From contig NC_044002.1 of NCBI RefSeq assembly GCF_902150065.1, positions 25,042,400-25,106,399 of the forward strand: a DNA stretch of 64,000 nucleotides. The letters are read 5' to 3'. Each line of letters starts with the position of its first letter. The first letter of the stretch is position 1. Below, piece after piece: positions 22,601 to 34,000 of the stretch. Below the pieces are notes generated by a model. It saw only the letters and a program-made list of their open reading frames with translations. It ran no database searches and had not been told where the DNA came from. The position numbers and the translations under genes are program-made. The DNA comes from Myripristis murdjan (lineage: Eukaryota > Chordata > Actinopteri > Holocentriformes > Holocentridae).

Positions 22601-24623
22601 GGAACCGTCTTTGGGAAAGGTGAGCTGAACAAATGTGTTGGTAATAAATTGTGTTGTTTCATAAAAATAAGAAATGGATACATTAAGCTCTGATAGAACA
22701 GAGAGCCAACTGTGTATGTGCTGGAAAATGTCTTTACAAATCATCTGGTCTCATGCTACCTAGGTGAGATACTAAGTGTGAAGTGATTGAGTTGGGAATT
22801 TTCTTGAATCAGGTGCTTGCATCTTGAAATGAGGCAGAGCAAGGCCAGTCACTCCAGGAGTTGTGAGGAAATTAAGTAGATTGGCAAACTGTTCCCATGT
22901 GCTGAGGAAAAAATATATTTTGTGCATGCAGCAAGTGCCTCGCACAATGGAAAAATAGTCTAAATTCTCGATTTTTCTTTACTTACTTCACTAAACAAAA
23001 TTTAATGTAATAGTAGAATCTAACAGAAAATAGCTCTGTCTCCACTTTGATGTGACTCCATTTTGATATCAGCCATATCCCTGACTTTTGTTATTAAACT
23101 GTACCTGTAGCAGTCCACTTGCCTCCATGGATGCTCTCAGAATATGCAGACTCCATTGGAAATGACAATTTCATTTGAATTCAAGCATCCGGCTAAAGGT
23201 TCAGGACATCATGAACAAAGAACTGTCGCAGTGTCTAGGAACAAAATCATCACCGGGCTGATCGAAATATTTTCTATTTCTGTGTCCAAACTCAGGGAGT
23301 TACTTTGCCCGGGATGCACGGTACTCACACGGCTACACCGGACAGTCTGATGTTAAATCTATGTTTGTCTCACGGGTGCTGGTGGGGGACTTCACCCGAG
23401 GATCCTCAAGCTACGTCCGAGCTCCACCCAAGGATGGCGGTGACGTGCACTTCTACGACAGCTGTGTGGACAACGTCCGCAACCCCTCCATCTTTGTCGT
23501 GTTCGAGAAGCACCAGATCTACCCGGAGTATCTGCTGCAGTACAAAGAAAAGACCTCGCAGTACTCCCAACAGCACTACAGCACAGCACCAGCAGCAGCA
23601 TCAGCACTGAAATCAGTTCCTGCTCCTGTACAAAGACCTTCTGCCAGTAGTAGAAAAGTTCTTGCTCCTCCTCCCTCTCCTGTTGCACCAGCTCGTGCTC
23701 GTACCATAAAAGTTCCTGCACCTGTCACATCGATTCCTGCTGCTGTCGCACCAGTTCCTGCTCCTGTCGCACGGGTCCCTGCCCATGTTGCACCAGTTCC
23801 TGCTCCTCTTGCACCAGTTGCCTCTCCTTTCACACCACTTCCTGCCATAAAAGTTCCTGCTCCTGTCACATCAACTCCTGCTCCTGTCGCACCAGTTCCT
23901 GCCCCTGTTGCACCAGTTCCCTCTCCTTTCACACCACTTCCTGCTCATACCATAAAAGTTCCTGCTCCTGTCACATCAACTCCTGCCCCTGTTGCACCAG
24001 TTCCCTTTCCTTTCACACCACTTCCTGCTCATACCATAAAAGTTCCTGCTCCTGTCACATCAACTCCTGCTCTTGTCGCACTAGGTCCTGCCCCTGTGGG
24101 ACCAGTTCCTGCTCCTGTCACACCAGCTCCTGCTTGCACTATAAAAGTTCCTGCTCTTGTTGCACCAGTTCCTGCTTCTGTCACACCAGTTCCTGCTCTT
24201 GTCGCACCAGGTCCTGCCCCTGTGGGACCAGTTCCTGCTTCTGTCACACCAGCTCCTGCTCGTACCATAAAAGTTCCTGCTCTTGTTGCACCAGTTCCTG
24301 CTTCTGTCGCACCAGTTCCTGCTCCTGTCGCACCAGCTCGTACCAGAAAAGTTCCTGCTTCTGTCAGACCAGTTCTCACCTATATCAGGCCAAGTCACGA
24401 TTCTGTCAGAGCAATTCCCGTTTTTGTCCGAAAAGCTCCTGCTTCTGTCACACCGGATCCTGTCACAAAGGATCCCACTTCTGTCAGACCAGTTCTCACC
24501 TATATCAGACCAAGTCACGATTCTGTCAGAGCAATTCCCATTTATGTCAGAAAAGCTCCTGCTACTTCAGCATCCTCAGCAAGCCAGAATTCAAACAAAC
24601 AGTCCAGCTGTGTCATTGCTTAG
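13601..24623 (+). CDS. parp12-like: PARP12-like zinc-finger mono-ADP-ribosyltransferase, copy A, with PAPV tail and CaaX box
   Basis: Twelve exons: 13601-13872, 15022-15157, 16429-16804, 17112-17153, 17622-17748, 19017-19182, 19423-19543, 20515-20611, 20754-20820, 21023-21153, 22468-22619 and 23296-24623, open over about 1004 codons. Exons 1-3 encode the ZAP/PARP12 N-terminal CCCH region (CNNLHLC, LHIC, AHDF). Exons 4-5 encode another CCCH finger and the first WWE domain (NKLPYRW), and exons 6-8 a second WWE (WLWYWED). Exons 10-12 encode the PARP domain with HGT near residue 533 and GSYFARDA with Tyr near 565. The third triad position is hydrophobic (YPEYLLQY), which in this family means mono-ADP-ribosylation. 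Tail residues of about 650-1000 are PAPV-rich and end in CVIA, a CaaX-type box. Exon 4 uses an acceptor displaced from that in B and C and stays in frame. The likely role is RNA-guided antiviral ADP-ribosylation. Confidence 0.87.
19740..19835. repeat. Telomere-like interstitial repeat in intron 7 of copy A
   Basis: Several CCCTAA-type units are interleaved with a CAGCATCAGTA spacer (pattern AACCCTAACCCAGCATCAGT). Two consecutive CCCTAA units occur near 19811-19822. The array is short and irregular, so it is an interstitial telomere-like minisatellite and not a chromosome end. Confidence 0.75.
19905..20370. repeat. GGAT/GGTTGGAT tetranucleotide minisatellite
   Basis: About 465 bp is built almost entirely of variant GGAT, GGTT and GATG tetranucleotides in intron 7 of copy A. 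It makes spurious His/Pro/Ser-rich frames on the minus strand. It is bordered by a telomere-like array on the left and by a copied exon fragment on the right. Confidence 0.9.
20395..20475 (+). pseudogene. Stray copy of exon 10 end inside intron 7 of copy A
   Basis: This stretch matches the 3' half of copy A exon 10 and the start of its intron. Both share TTCTGC[A/T]GATAGAGA, ATTCAGA and GAATTCTTTGAG, followed by TATGT and CTTATACC. The genuine exon is at about 21099-21180. The stray copy has lost bases and its GTG|GT donor reads CAGTAT, so it is not a usable exon. It looks like a local duplication or template-switch scar beside the tetranucleotide array. Confidence 0.75.
23605..24560 (+). repeat. 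Coding minisatellite, PAPV tail of copy A
   Basis: Units of 21 bp such as CCAGTTCCTGCTCCTGTCGC encode heptads like PVPAPVA. They are grouped into longer higher-order units marked by a [10 protein letters not shown] motif that recurs about five times. The array is part of exon 12 and stays in frame throughout. The last 60 or so residues are less repetitive and rich in Ser and Arg, with a doubled [18 protein letters not shown] motif. Confidence 0.9.
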
Positions 24624-25366
24624 GTATCTGGTATCTGGTGTTGGATTAACTGCAATGTGTGACAGAGTTTGAATTACATACATGAGTTAGAGCCAGGTTT
24701 CGCAGTAAATGTCCTTTTACTGAACCCCAGAATGCCATGGGTTGAGGTCAGAGTCTTACAGCACAATAATAATTTTCTCTAAAGAGTTCTGAACCTCATC
24801 TGACCCAACCTGTCTCGCACCCGATCCGTATCCACTATCAAACACATCGCTCCACATTCTGTTAGAAGCATTATTTTTAATTTTAGTTTCGCCAACCATT
24901 GAAGCCACTGACGACATCATTCTCACATCTGTAATCAAGCAGAATTTCTCCCACATGCTTGACTGGGCCTTCATGAATGTATTTGCAACAATTCAATGTT
25001 CATCATTTCATCCTGATGATGATGATGATGATGATGATGGCTTTGATCGCTTACTGTCCATGTCAGTCAGGGCAGTGATTCCTATCTGGTTTGTTTGTTT
25101 GTTTTGTTTACTTTGTTTTTTGTCTCTTTCTGACCCAGCTGGAGGCTACTGAAGGAGCCATGGTAATGTATCAAAATCTAAAAAAATATAGGCAATAACT
25201 TGGGATGTTACAGAGATTACCTGTTTTGTGCCAGTGCCAAGATTTTATGGTTGCACAGTTTTTCATAGTAATTGTAATTACTGTGATTGAAATTTTAATG
25301 GAATTTATGAGTTTACTGAAACTTCCATAGACAGCTCTTATTTTATGACCCACAAGCATTTCAGTT

Positions 25367-25372
25367 AATAAA
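25367..25372 (+). terminator. Candidate polyadenylation signal of copy A
   Basis: This is an AATAAA hexamer about 745 bp after the stop codon. The 3' flank from the stop onward, including a block at 25577-25690, is visibly homologous to the flank after copy C. Confidence 0.4.
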
Positions 25373-25814
25373 AAACAGTATTAGTAAATCTGAGTCCAAT
25401 TAAATCAAAGCTTAAGACTTATGACTGCCTATTATTAAATTAAATGTAAATTTTGGATTAATATGTGTTTTTTCTATTGCTGTATTGCTGTTCTGCATTT
25501 TTACTTGTATTTAAATGTCTTGTTATTGCCTTATGTTGCTTTTCAAATGAACTTGCCTTGCCAAACTCCAGTGAAGGATGTGTAATTCACTGTTAATCTC
25601 TGGATTTGCAGTTGTGGCCTTAAAATATCACCACCTTTCCTTGATTGAAGTTCTAATGAATCTGATCAGGACATTTTGTGCATCATAATACTGTTTAATC
25701 ATCATGTTCAATAGTTAAAATGAAGAATGCATCATAGTCTGTTGTCATAAGAGCTACTGCCTCAGTGCTCTCCGACCAGAAGGGGGCGACAACTCGCTGT
25801 ACAACTCAGACTTG

Positions 25815-26283
25815 AAGGCAAGGCAAGGCAAGGCAAGTTTATTTATATAGCACAATTCAACACAAGGTAATTCAAAGTGCTTTACAGAAACATTAAAAGC
25901 AACAAGACACAAATTAAAACAATAAAAACAGTCAATAAAAAGGGAAATAAAAATTTAGAATGATAGCAATAATAAAATACAGTAACATAAAATATAAAAT
26001 AACATAAAATAACAACAGGCTCAGTACACTGCCTGAGCTAGACGGCCAAGGGCCCAGGGCGTGATAGGCCTTATCACCCCTGCGGCTCCTTGCCACCAAA
26101 AGGCAATGGGCCAAGGGTCCAGGCCGTGATAGCCTATATCACGCCTGCGACTCCTTGCCACCAGACTAGACAAAATTTGAACCAGCTCTGTCAGAGATTT
26201 CAGCTAGTATCTCTTGTCCCTGGCTCTGAACCATCAGGAATTTGGTTGGTCGGGTCTGTTTTTTTTTTTTTTTTTTTTTTTTT
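25815..26283. repeat. Interspersed fish repeat with internal duplicated unit and poly-T
   Basis: It opens with AAGGC repeats and the widespread fish motif TTTATTTATATAGCAC, followed by an A-rich stretch. Two roughly 65-bp direct units follow (about 26041-26100 and 26106-26163, sharing GTGATAG and CTCCTTGCCACC). A poly-T run ends it at 26260-26283. It looks like a composite retroposon tail. There is no coding content. Confidence 0.6.
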
Positions 26284-27069
26284 GTAAGGGACGTCGCCCT
26301 TAATAATACATCACACTATTTGCTCTTGAGTCCTTCACTCAGAGTCTTACAGTCCCGCCGGACACAGGTTCCACACTCTGGTCTTATTCAGATCGTGATG
26401 AACTCTAAAGATCCATCACAGGACGTCTCCCTTCTAGATCTGAATTCACAGCCTGCTCCCCAGTGTCGAGTCACAGCAGTAGCTGACTGAAAACGAACTT
26501 AATTTGATTTGTCATAAATGGAGTTGTGATAAAGGAATGTCTTTTCAATTTCTTTGCAAGTAAATAAATAAATAATAAAAAAAAGATTTTCAAAGCCTAG
26601 ATTTTTGACTTTATATTTGGTGTGTTATTACTTCTTTTCCATATGCAGATTCCTCTGTGAGTGAAAACTTCACCTCAGTGCAGTTTGGAGCAGTCTTTCC
26701 AGAATAAAAGTCTTCATATTCCCTGCAGACAAACACACACAGTTATTCTGAGTTTCCTAAAGCATCCATGCTATAAAAAAAGACCTTAATTATAAAAAAA
26801 AATTTTGCTGCACTTGCTTTTATTCAACCAACTTTTCCCTGATATGTGAAACCGGTGAAGAATCAGCTGATGAGTGCTCAGTTTATCTGGACACTATCTG
26901 GACACTGACATCCAAAAAAAAAAAGTTCTGATTTTATGTTATTGTGTGCACTCTATGTGAAATGAGCCACAGCAGGAAAAAAAAGCATTCAGGTCCTCTG
27001 CTGCTGGCGCCTCGCTGGCTTGGTGCATATTGGGAGAATGTAAATAGTGGGAGAAGGGAGTTTGCACAT

Positions 27070-27345
27070 TTTGGCCTCAGGATGGCGCTACAGGAAAGGT
27101 CATGAGGTCACCAAAGTTGACAGTGTCCATCCCCTGGGGAGCACAAGCGTGATGTCTAACTTCCATGACAACTATCAAGATAGTGAGAGATAAAAATTTG
27201 ACATTTTTTGGCCTTGAGGCGGCACAAGGGGAAAGGTGATAGTGACACCAAAACTGAGAAGGTGCATCCTCAGGGGAGCATGAGTATGGTTAGCATATAC
27301 CCACCAGTCCATCTGTTACACTTAGGGAAATGTGCACAAGTCAAA
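27070..27345. repeat. Interspersed repeat with GCGCTA..GGAAAGGTCA core, two units
   Basis: Two degenerate direct units contain GGCGCTACAGGAAAGGTCATG and GGCGGCACAAGGGGAAAGGTGA, each followed by a GGGGAGCA motif. The same family appears in the opposite orientation at 44190-44790 and as single pieces near 10220-10260 and 56230. Confidence 0.55.
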
Positions 27346-27633
27346 TGTTTGACAGTAATATTCTGACAAAGAAAGTCTATTTTTTTCTGATTAAAGTTGT
27401 AAATTTGCAAGGAAAAACTTGGATATTACCTGAGATTAAAGTGGTAAATTTATGAGAAAAAAAAAACTTGGAAAAATAGTTTTTTTTTTCTTTTTTTGCA
27501 TTCAGTCAGAAGGGAATCCTGGTGGTTTGAGCCCTAGGCTTTATCTATATATATAGATATACAGATATAGGCCTACCCGTTTTTAATATGCTGTTGTGTA
27601 AAAGTCATTCGATAGTCGTATATTTGAATTTAT

Positions 27634-29619
27634 CAGACCTCCAGCGTGAGGCGTCTTCCGGTGCAGGCTCTCGTCTCAGGCCAACCTCCAGCGTGAGACC
27701 ACAAATAACCGGAAATAACAAACTTTTTTCACACCTGATGAGGGACTCCGGCATTTTGGCCAAACACCAAGAAGAAGGAGACTCCGACGTTTACGTGTAC
27801 GACCGACAGTTGTGACAGTAAGTGAAAGTCCAAAAAATGACGATAGTCGAGTTATGTTTGCAGTTGAACTAGCGGTCATCTGCACTCAAGCTACCCAGTA
27901 CATTACATATATTTTATTGCATGTTTATAATTAAATATGTGAACTGTGTTAACTTAGGGTCGGAAGTTGGGCGGTAGCGACAATTTGTTTGAAATATTTT
28001 TTTTTTTTTTTTTTTTTGAGACATAGCCTAACGTTGATCAAAACACGACTTTTATTGACTTGAAGGCTAAATTGCATTTAGCATCTACAAGTCCCAGGTC
28101 AGTTCTCCGCTGTTTTGTGGACCCCCTCCTGGTCGTACATTATATCTAGCCATTGATAAATCAAATAGTGGGTCGATGGATTATCCTATAAGTGTTACGA
28201 TGTTTGTATTTGTGTAGTGTTATCTGTCCTAAACGAGGTAATGGCCTACGTTTTACGAGGCTGTTTGTGCCGCGGTGTTACTGAGACGACACTTTTCACT
28301 CTCCAGAGTTAACATCACATGCAGTATCTAACATCACAGTTAGTCCAAAGCTGTTCAACCCTCTGTCGTGTTCACCTCTTGCCCCTTACTTTACCCCGGT
28401 CAAATTCAACCGGTCTGTTAACTGCTCTTAAAACAAACACAAATCACCCCCCCAAGTTTTTATTTAACACTTTTTTCTGTCTTTTTCATAGGACGAAGTG
28501 GGGGCCAGGGTACTTCATCACTGCAAAAAAGTTTCCCTGGCCAAGGTTTCCCTGTGTCCTCACTGTGGGAGAGGAAGAACTGGAAGAGGCTGTGAGGCAG
28601 TACAGAAGGCTTTGGGATGAAAAAGAACGTTGCCATCTCGATGACCAGGAGACAGAAGCAATCCTTGACCATTTCAAATTTAAATTCCATAAAAATTAAC
28701 ATATGTGGGTCTTTTGTGAGGAGATTGCTGACAAAAGAGGATACATAACCTACACTGAATGTGAAACGAAGGAGTAGGCTAATAAGGATGGGTTGTCATA
28801 TTGGATTTAAGGCTAACAATGTTTAATAAAAGGCTGAATAAAAGCGAGTGATTTGGTGTCCTTTTATCTGTTTTCCTTATTGCTTTAATTGTATTATATT
28901 TTCATTTTGTATATAAAATATATAGTTATTAGATATTTATTTATTTACTTTAATTATGCCGTGAAGATCACAGGTGAGTTAGTGTATTTCAAGAAAACGA
29001 CTGCAGTTTTATCTTTTCCTCTCCCTAAATGCTGACAATTTTATATTTAAGCATAATTGAAAATCTGATTGGTGCCAATATTCTTAAGATCTTCAGGTGT
29101 ACAATATATCATTGAAGACATTTAATACAATAGAAATTTGAAAAATAAGGCAACTACCTTAAATAAATGTTATACAAGAGCTGTTAAGTCTGAACAAATG
29201 TGCATAGACTGATGTTTTCATGTAACTATTCAGAAGGACTTAAAGGTTTATTTGAAATTTCTTGTACGTGCACCTGGAGTTTATCCCATTGTAGGACTAA
29301 AATTTGATGTTACTGGTGTAATTGTGGTAAATGCCACAAATAAAAGGTAGACAACATCAAAAGTGCTGTATATTTAAGAAACTGATGTCTTTCACGTATC
29401 AAAGTTTACTAATTAAATATATAAAAATATCTTACAAAATCGATAACTTGGTTTTATTTTGAAGTTTGTTGTGCGCATTTTCTGTCCCAAACAACTTCAC
29501 ACTGGAGGTGGCTTTATTTTGGAATTTATTGTGCGCGCTTCCGGTCCCAACCGGCCTCACGCTGGAGGTTGGCCTGAGACGGGAGCCTGCACCGGAAGAC
29601 GCCTGACGCTGGAGGTCTG
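27634..29619. mobile_element. About 2-kb terminal-inverted-repeat element between copies A and B
   Basis: The 64-bp ends (27634-27697 and 29556-29619) are inverted copies with about two mismatches. Each contains the sub-motif ACCTCCAGCGT twice, so the ends are themselves internally repeated. A target-site duplication is not obvious. AT-rich fish repeats lie outside both ends in opposite orientations (about 27410-27480 and 29645-29735). Inside are a splice-donor-like site at 27818, an acceptor and a short frame at 28494-28699, and two AATAAA hexamers (28825 and 28838). No recognisable transposase is present, so it is probably a non-autonomous DNA transposon or a small element carrying its own transcript. 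Confidence 0.7.
28494..28699 (+). CDS. Short unrecognised coding exon inside the TIR element
   Basis: A good acceptor (pyrimidine tract then CATAG) precedes a frame of about 67 codons ending in TAA, with AATAAA about 125 bp later. The peptide begins TKWGPGYFITAKKFPWPRF. It then has a charged helical stretch (EEELEEAVRQYRRLWDEKE) and ends in KFKFHKN. I do not recognise the family. An upstream small frame (ATG at 27741, peptide MRDSGILAKHQEEGDSDVYV) stops just before a GTAAGT donor, and simple joining of the two does not keep a frame. It could be the remnant of a transposon-encoded or captured host protein. Confidence 0.35.
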
Positions 29620-29882
29620 CAGCTAGATCGTCTTGTGGGGGGGGTAAATTTGTGACTTTTTAATTCTCATATATTTGAAAGTTTTTTCTTGTAAATTTAT
29701 GATTTTAATCTCAGAGGATATCCAGGTTTTGATTACACTATTATTTATTAAACTATTTATTACAATATTACACCCCCTCCACTCTGTAGTTTGATCCTTC
29801 TACAATGGCCCTAAAATACCATCACACAATTTTAAAAGAAAACATTTCGCCTATTTAAAAAAAAAAAAAATGAACAAATTTT

Positions 29883-29902
29883 GTTTCGGTTTCCATTCAT
29901 CA
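29883..29902 (+). promoter_or_regulatory. ISRE of PARP12-like copy B
   Basis: GTTTCGGTTTCCATTCATC matches the ISRE core with one difference at the first base (TGTTTC for AGTTTC). It sits about 80-95 bp before the copy B ATG and shares the CATTCATC extension with A and C. Confidence 0.65.
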
Positions 29903-29979
29903 AGACTGACAGCAGAGTCAGTTTCCTGAGCGGAGTTTTACTCGAAGTGGCAGGAAGCGCACACACCGAGAGCTGCGCC

Positions 29980-30577
29980 ATGTCGGAGTCCGCAGTCCTG
30001 AAGCTGATCTGCGCCAATCAGGGATCGATCCGCGTGGCCGAGCTGGAGGCGAACGGCTGCTTCGACGACGTGAGGCGGATCATCTCCAACCGGGAGAAGT
30101 TTGTGTGCTGCCGGTCCGGCGGGGAGCAGAAGGTGGTGGCCAAGACGGAGCTGCGACTCTGCAAAGCCAAAGTGTGTCAGGGCTGCAACAACCTGCATCT
30201 GTGCAGAAAGTTCCTGCTGGGATCCTGCCCGTTCAGCCAGAGCAGGTGAGCCCCTTACCTGCTCTAACTAATAACAGCTTCATTATTACTGGACTTTTAT
30301 TATCTGACTCTGTGAGGTCTGATACAACATGTAATTAAACTTTCATTTTCAACCCCACAGCGTTACTTCCGTTGCTTGTAGGAGTATGAGAAGCCAATTG
30401 TGATCTAGTTTAACCCTGCAAAGCCTGAACCATGAAAAAAAAAAATCCAGAAAATTCTTTGAAATCAGGGTGTTTATTGAACCTTCTGACATTTTTAAAG
30501 TAATTAAATAACATTTACCATATATGAGATTTTTTTGTATTGTACTTGATACATCCGGATTTTGTAGCACAGCTTGT

Positions 30578-30614
<37 letters not shown>

Positions 30615-31015
30615 AAAAATATACAGAACACAACATTTTAACTCCTTAAGATCTGAGTTTCCTCAATTTTTTTTGTTAAGGAATTTCAAAAGTAAGATTT
30701 TTTTCCCCCATATTGTTTAATAACATTATACATGTTCTGTATCTGCTGCACTGAAGCTGCACCAACTCTATGTCACTTCACTTTAACTTTTTCCAAATTG
30801 GCAAAAATATCCGTGCAAAACCAGCAGTGGATCCATTTCGGATTTCTGGTGCTGCAGTGCACAGATGCTCCACCAGCAAATAATATAAACAACAAAAAAA
30901 TTGCCTCTCAGTTTTTCTGCTTTTGCTCTGTCTGTCAAAGGACTTTGTAAACTTTTTTTTTTAAAAAAAACAACAACAACAACAACAATAATGATACTTG
31001 TGAGCCACTAGCAGA

Positions 31016-31068
<53 letters not shown>

Positions 31069-34000
31069 ACCCTGCCCTCTGCCTGCATTTTCCTGCTGAG
31101 CTCGTGACCCTTCTGGGCATCAGACTTTGGGCAGCAGGTGTGTCTCTCCCAGCCAATCACAGAGGAAGTGCAGCGAGGCCAGACGCCAAGTAACTCATTT
31201 CAAATGTCCTGAGAGTAAATGTGACTGAGACTTTGAGCGGCTTGAAACAGAGGCTGCTGCTCACTCATCTGAGCGACAGGCGATGTTGCAAGCTGCCTGC
31301 TTTGAAAACCATGTCTGAAGTGTTTCTGTTGGCGGAGTGAGAGCCACTTTTCCCACTCTGTAGCTCATCTTTAACCACACTACATGCACTGGGAAAGTGT
31401 CACAGAGGACACTATTTTCAGCCTGTGCTTTGATATATTTTATATAGCGGATGCCAGTTCTCCCATCATCTGACGTCTGATCATAACATGAAGATGCTTG
31501 GACAGCACGGGCTGCAGGATCTGGACAGGACGGAGCTGTGCATGCTGCTGCTGCAGAACGACAACTTCTTGCTGCCGCCTGTGAGTATGAGGCCAGACGT
31601 CGGCTGCAAAGAGCTGGCAGCGTCATGGAACCGCTGAAGAAAGCTCATGTAGTTCGCGAAGTTGAGTTGAGGTCTGGAGATGGGCAGGAACGGCAGCCCT
31701 TTGCCAGAAGTCACCAAAATATGAACATCAAATATTCACAAGTAACTCACTTGATTATTATTTTTTTTATTTTACTTTATTTAACCACTGATTTACTGTG
31801 ATACAGTAAAAATGTAAAATGTTGGATGTGGCCCTCAGTACATCACTCCAAAAAGAAAAAGGAAAAAAAAAAACAGATTGAACCCTCTCTTCCTCCTGTT
31901 CACATCGTGTGGAACAGCTGACGATCTTATGTCACCCATTTTATTTCCCTTCAGAATGCAAATCAGTAATCACTACAAACCTCAAGAAAGTTATGCTGAG
32001 CTTGATCAGCCCCACCAAGACGGACAAAACACTGGGTGTTTGCTGCTCACCATTAAAGGACGGAACAAATCTAGATCTGTCCCACATTTTGGCAAATCAG
32101 CCCATGTCGCTATTTTCCTGATGCTGGAATTTAAACAAAACAAAACAAAACAAACAAAAAAAAAAAAACGGGATGGGAGGAGGTGTTGATGCAAGAGGTC
32201 AACTGTTGGTCGACCCAATCAGAGGTCATGTTTCTGGATGTGCTGAGTGACATACGGCCCTGTCTTACACCCGGCTTGTGTGTACCTGGCTTTTAAAGGG
32301 AATCAGAATCAGAATCAGAATCAGAATACTTTATTGATCCCCACGGGGAAATTACTTTTTGTTACAAAAACAACTCCCACTCAAAGTGTAAAGTAAAAAG
32401 AGCAATTAGTCAAGAAAAATAAAGAAAGGAATATAAATATAAATATATATAGAATAAAAAGAAAGAAAAAATATATGTACAAGTGCAAACATGGACAGGA
32501 GTTATTGCACTATAGGTTATTGCACCTAAATATGGTATTGAATATGGATTATTGCACAGGTTATTGCACATAAGTATGGTATTGAATATGGATTATTGCA
32601 CAGGTTATTGCACATAAGTATGGTATTGAATATGGATTATTGCACAGAGGGAATTTGCACAAGAGTTCGTTTATGGGGCCAGCCCACTGACTCAGAGTGT
32701 CTGACACTCAGAGTGAGGAGTTGTACAGTTTGATGGCCACAGGCAGGAATGATTTCCTGTGTCGTTCTGTGGTGCATGCAAGCGATCAGTCTGGTGCTGA
32801 AAGAACTCCTGTGTCTGACCAACACGTCATGGAGTGGGTTGGACACATTGTCCAGGATGGCTTTCACCTTGTGAAGCATTCTCCTCTCTAACACCACCGT
32901 CAGAGAGTCCATCTTCACTCCCACAACGTCGCTGGCCTTGCGGATCAGTCTGTTGAGTCTGTTAGCGTCCGCTACCCTCAGCTTGCTGCCCCAGCACACC
33001 ACAGCATAGAGGATAGCACTGGCTACCACAGACTCATACAACATCCTGAGCATAGTCCTGGTGTACAGGGTGAAGAGGAAGGGAGAGAGGACGGTCCCCT
33101 GCGGTGCCCCAGTGCTGCTGACCACTCTGTCTGCACAACAACCCTTTTTTTTCCAATGTTAAAATAGCGAAAGCAGACTTGGACATGTCTTGACTGTGCA
33201 CTTAGATCATTAAAATAGAGCCCGCAGACTGGGATGTGGTCCAGTCCAGTGCAGACAATGTCAGCAAGTTTTCAGAAGAAGTAATTAGCTTCATAGCAAA
33301 TATGTCAGAAGATGTTCCATTTGTGAGGGTAAAGTGTTTTTTGCCAACCAGAAAACATGGGTTGACAGATCTATCCAGGCCATTATAAAAGCTCATACTG
33401 CAGCGTACAACTCGGGACTAGTGAGTTATCATAATTATTGGTAAAATGATTATATTGTATTGGCTCCAATAATTGGCCGGACCAACGATTACTCAACCCC
33501 TAGAAGAAGTTAATCTGCACATCCTGGAATCTGGCAGGTTGGCCAAAACTACTGTCTAAAACTACAGTTGCTGATTTATATAATTGCTCATGGGAAGTCC
33601 CATTGTATTGCCAAGGACAGGAGTAAAACCAAAAACTCCTCCAAATCACCTGGTGTAGCTTTTGGTTGGAGTGAAAACCTGCACTCTTGGCTCACTATGG
33701 CGCGTGGCTGCCCTCTTCTGGTCTAGCATTTATTCATTTATTTATTTTGTTTTGTTTTTCCTGTTCCTGTCTCTCTTCTCAAAGATTTGCTTTCATTACA
33801 ACAACGGTGGCGGGCCGTTTGGCTGGTGTCAGGACGGCGACAGCTGCACCAAACTCCACATCTGTGAGAAACACCTGCAGGGATACTGTCAGTGCCACAG
33901 GGCCCATGACTTCCATGACCCGCAGCCACTAAAAACCCTGCAGGCTCGAGGTGTTCCCAGCTGGCTCTTTGGCTTTCTGAAGACGGTTTACATCAACAAA

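Noticed and set aside
24029-24649. Cys/Ser-rich plus frame and Gly/Thr-rich minus frames over the copy A tail
   Set aside because: Alternative frames of the same repeat, not connected to any upstream exon.
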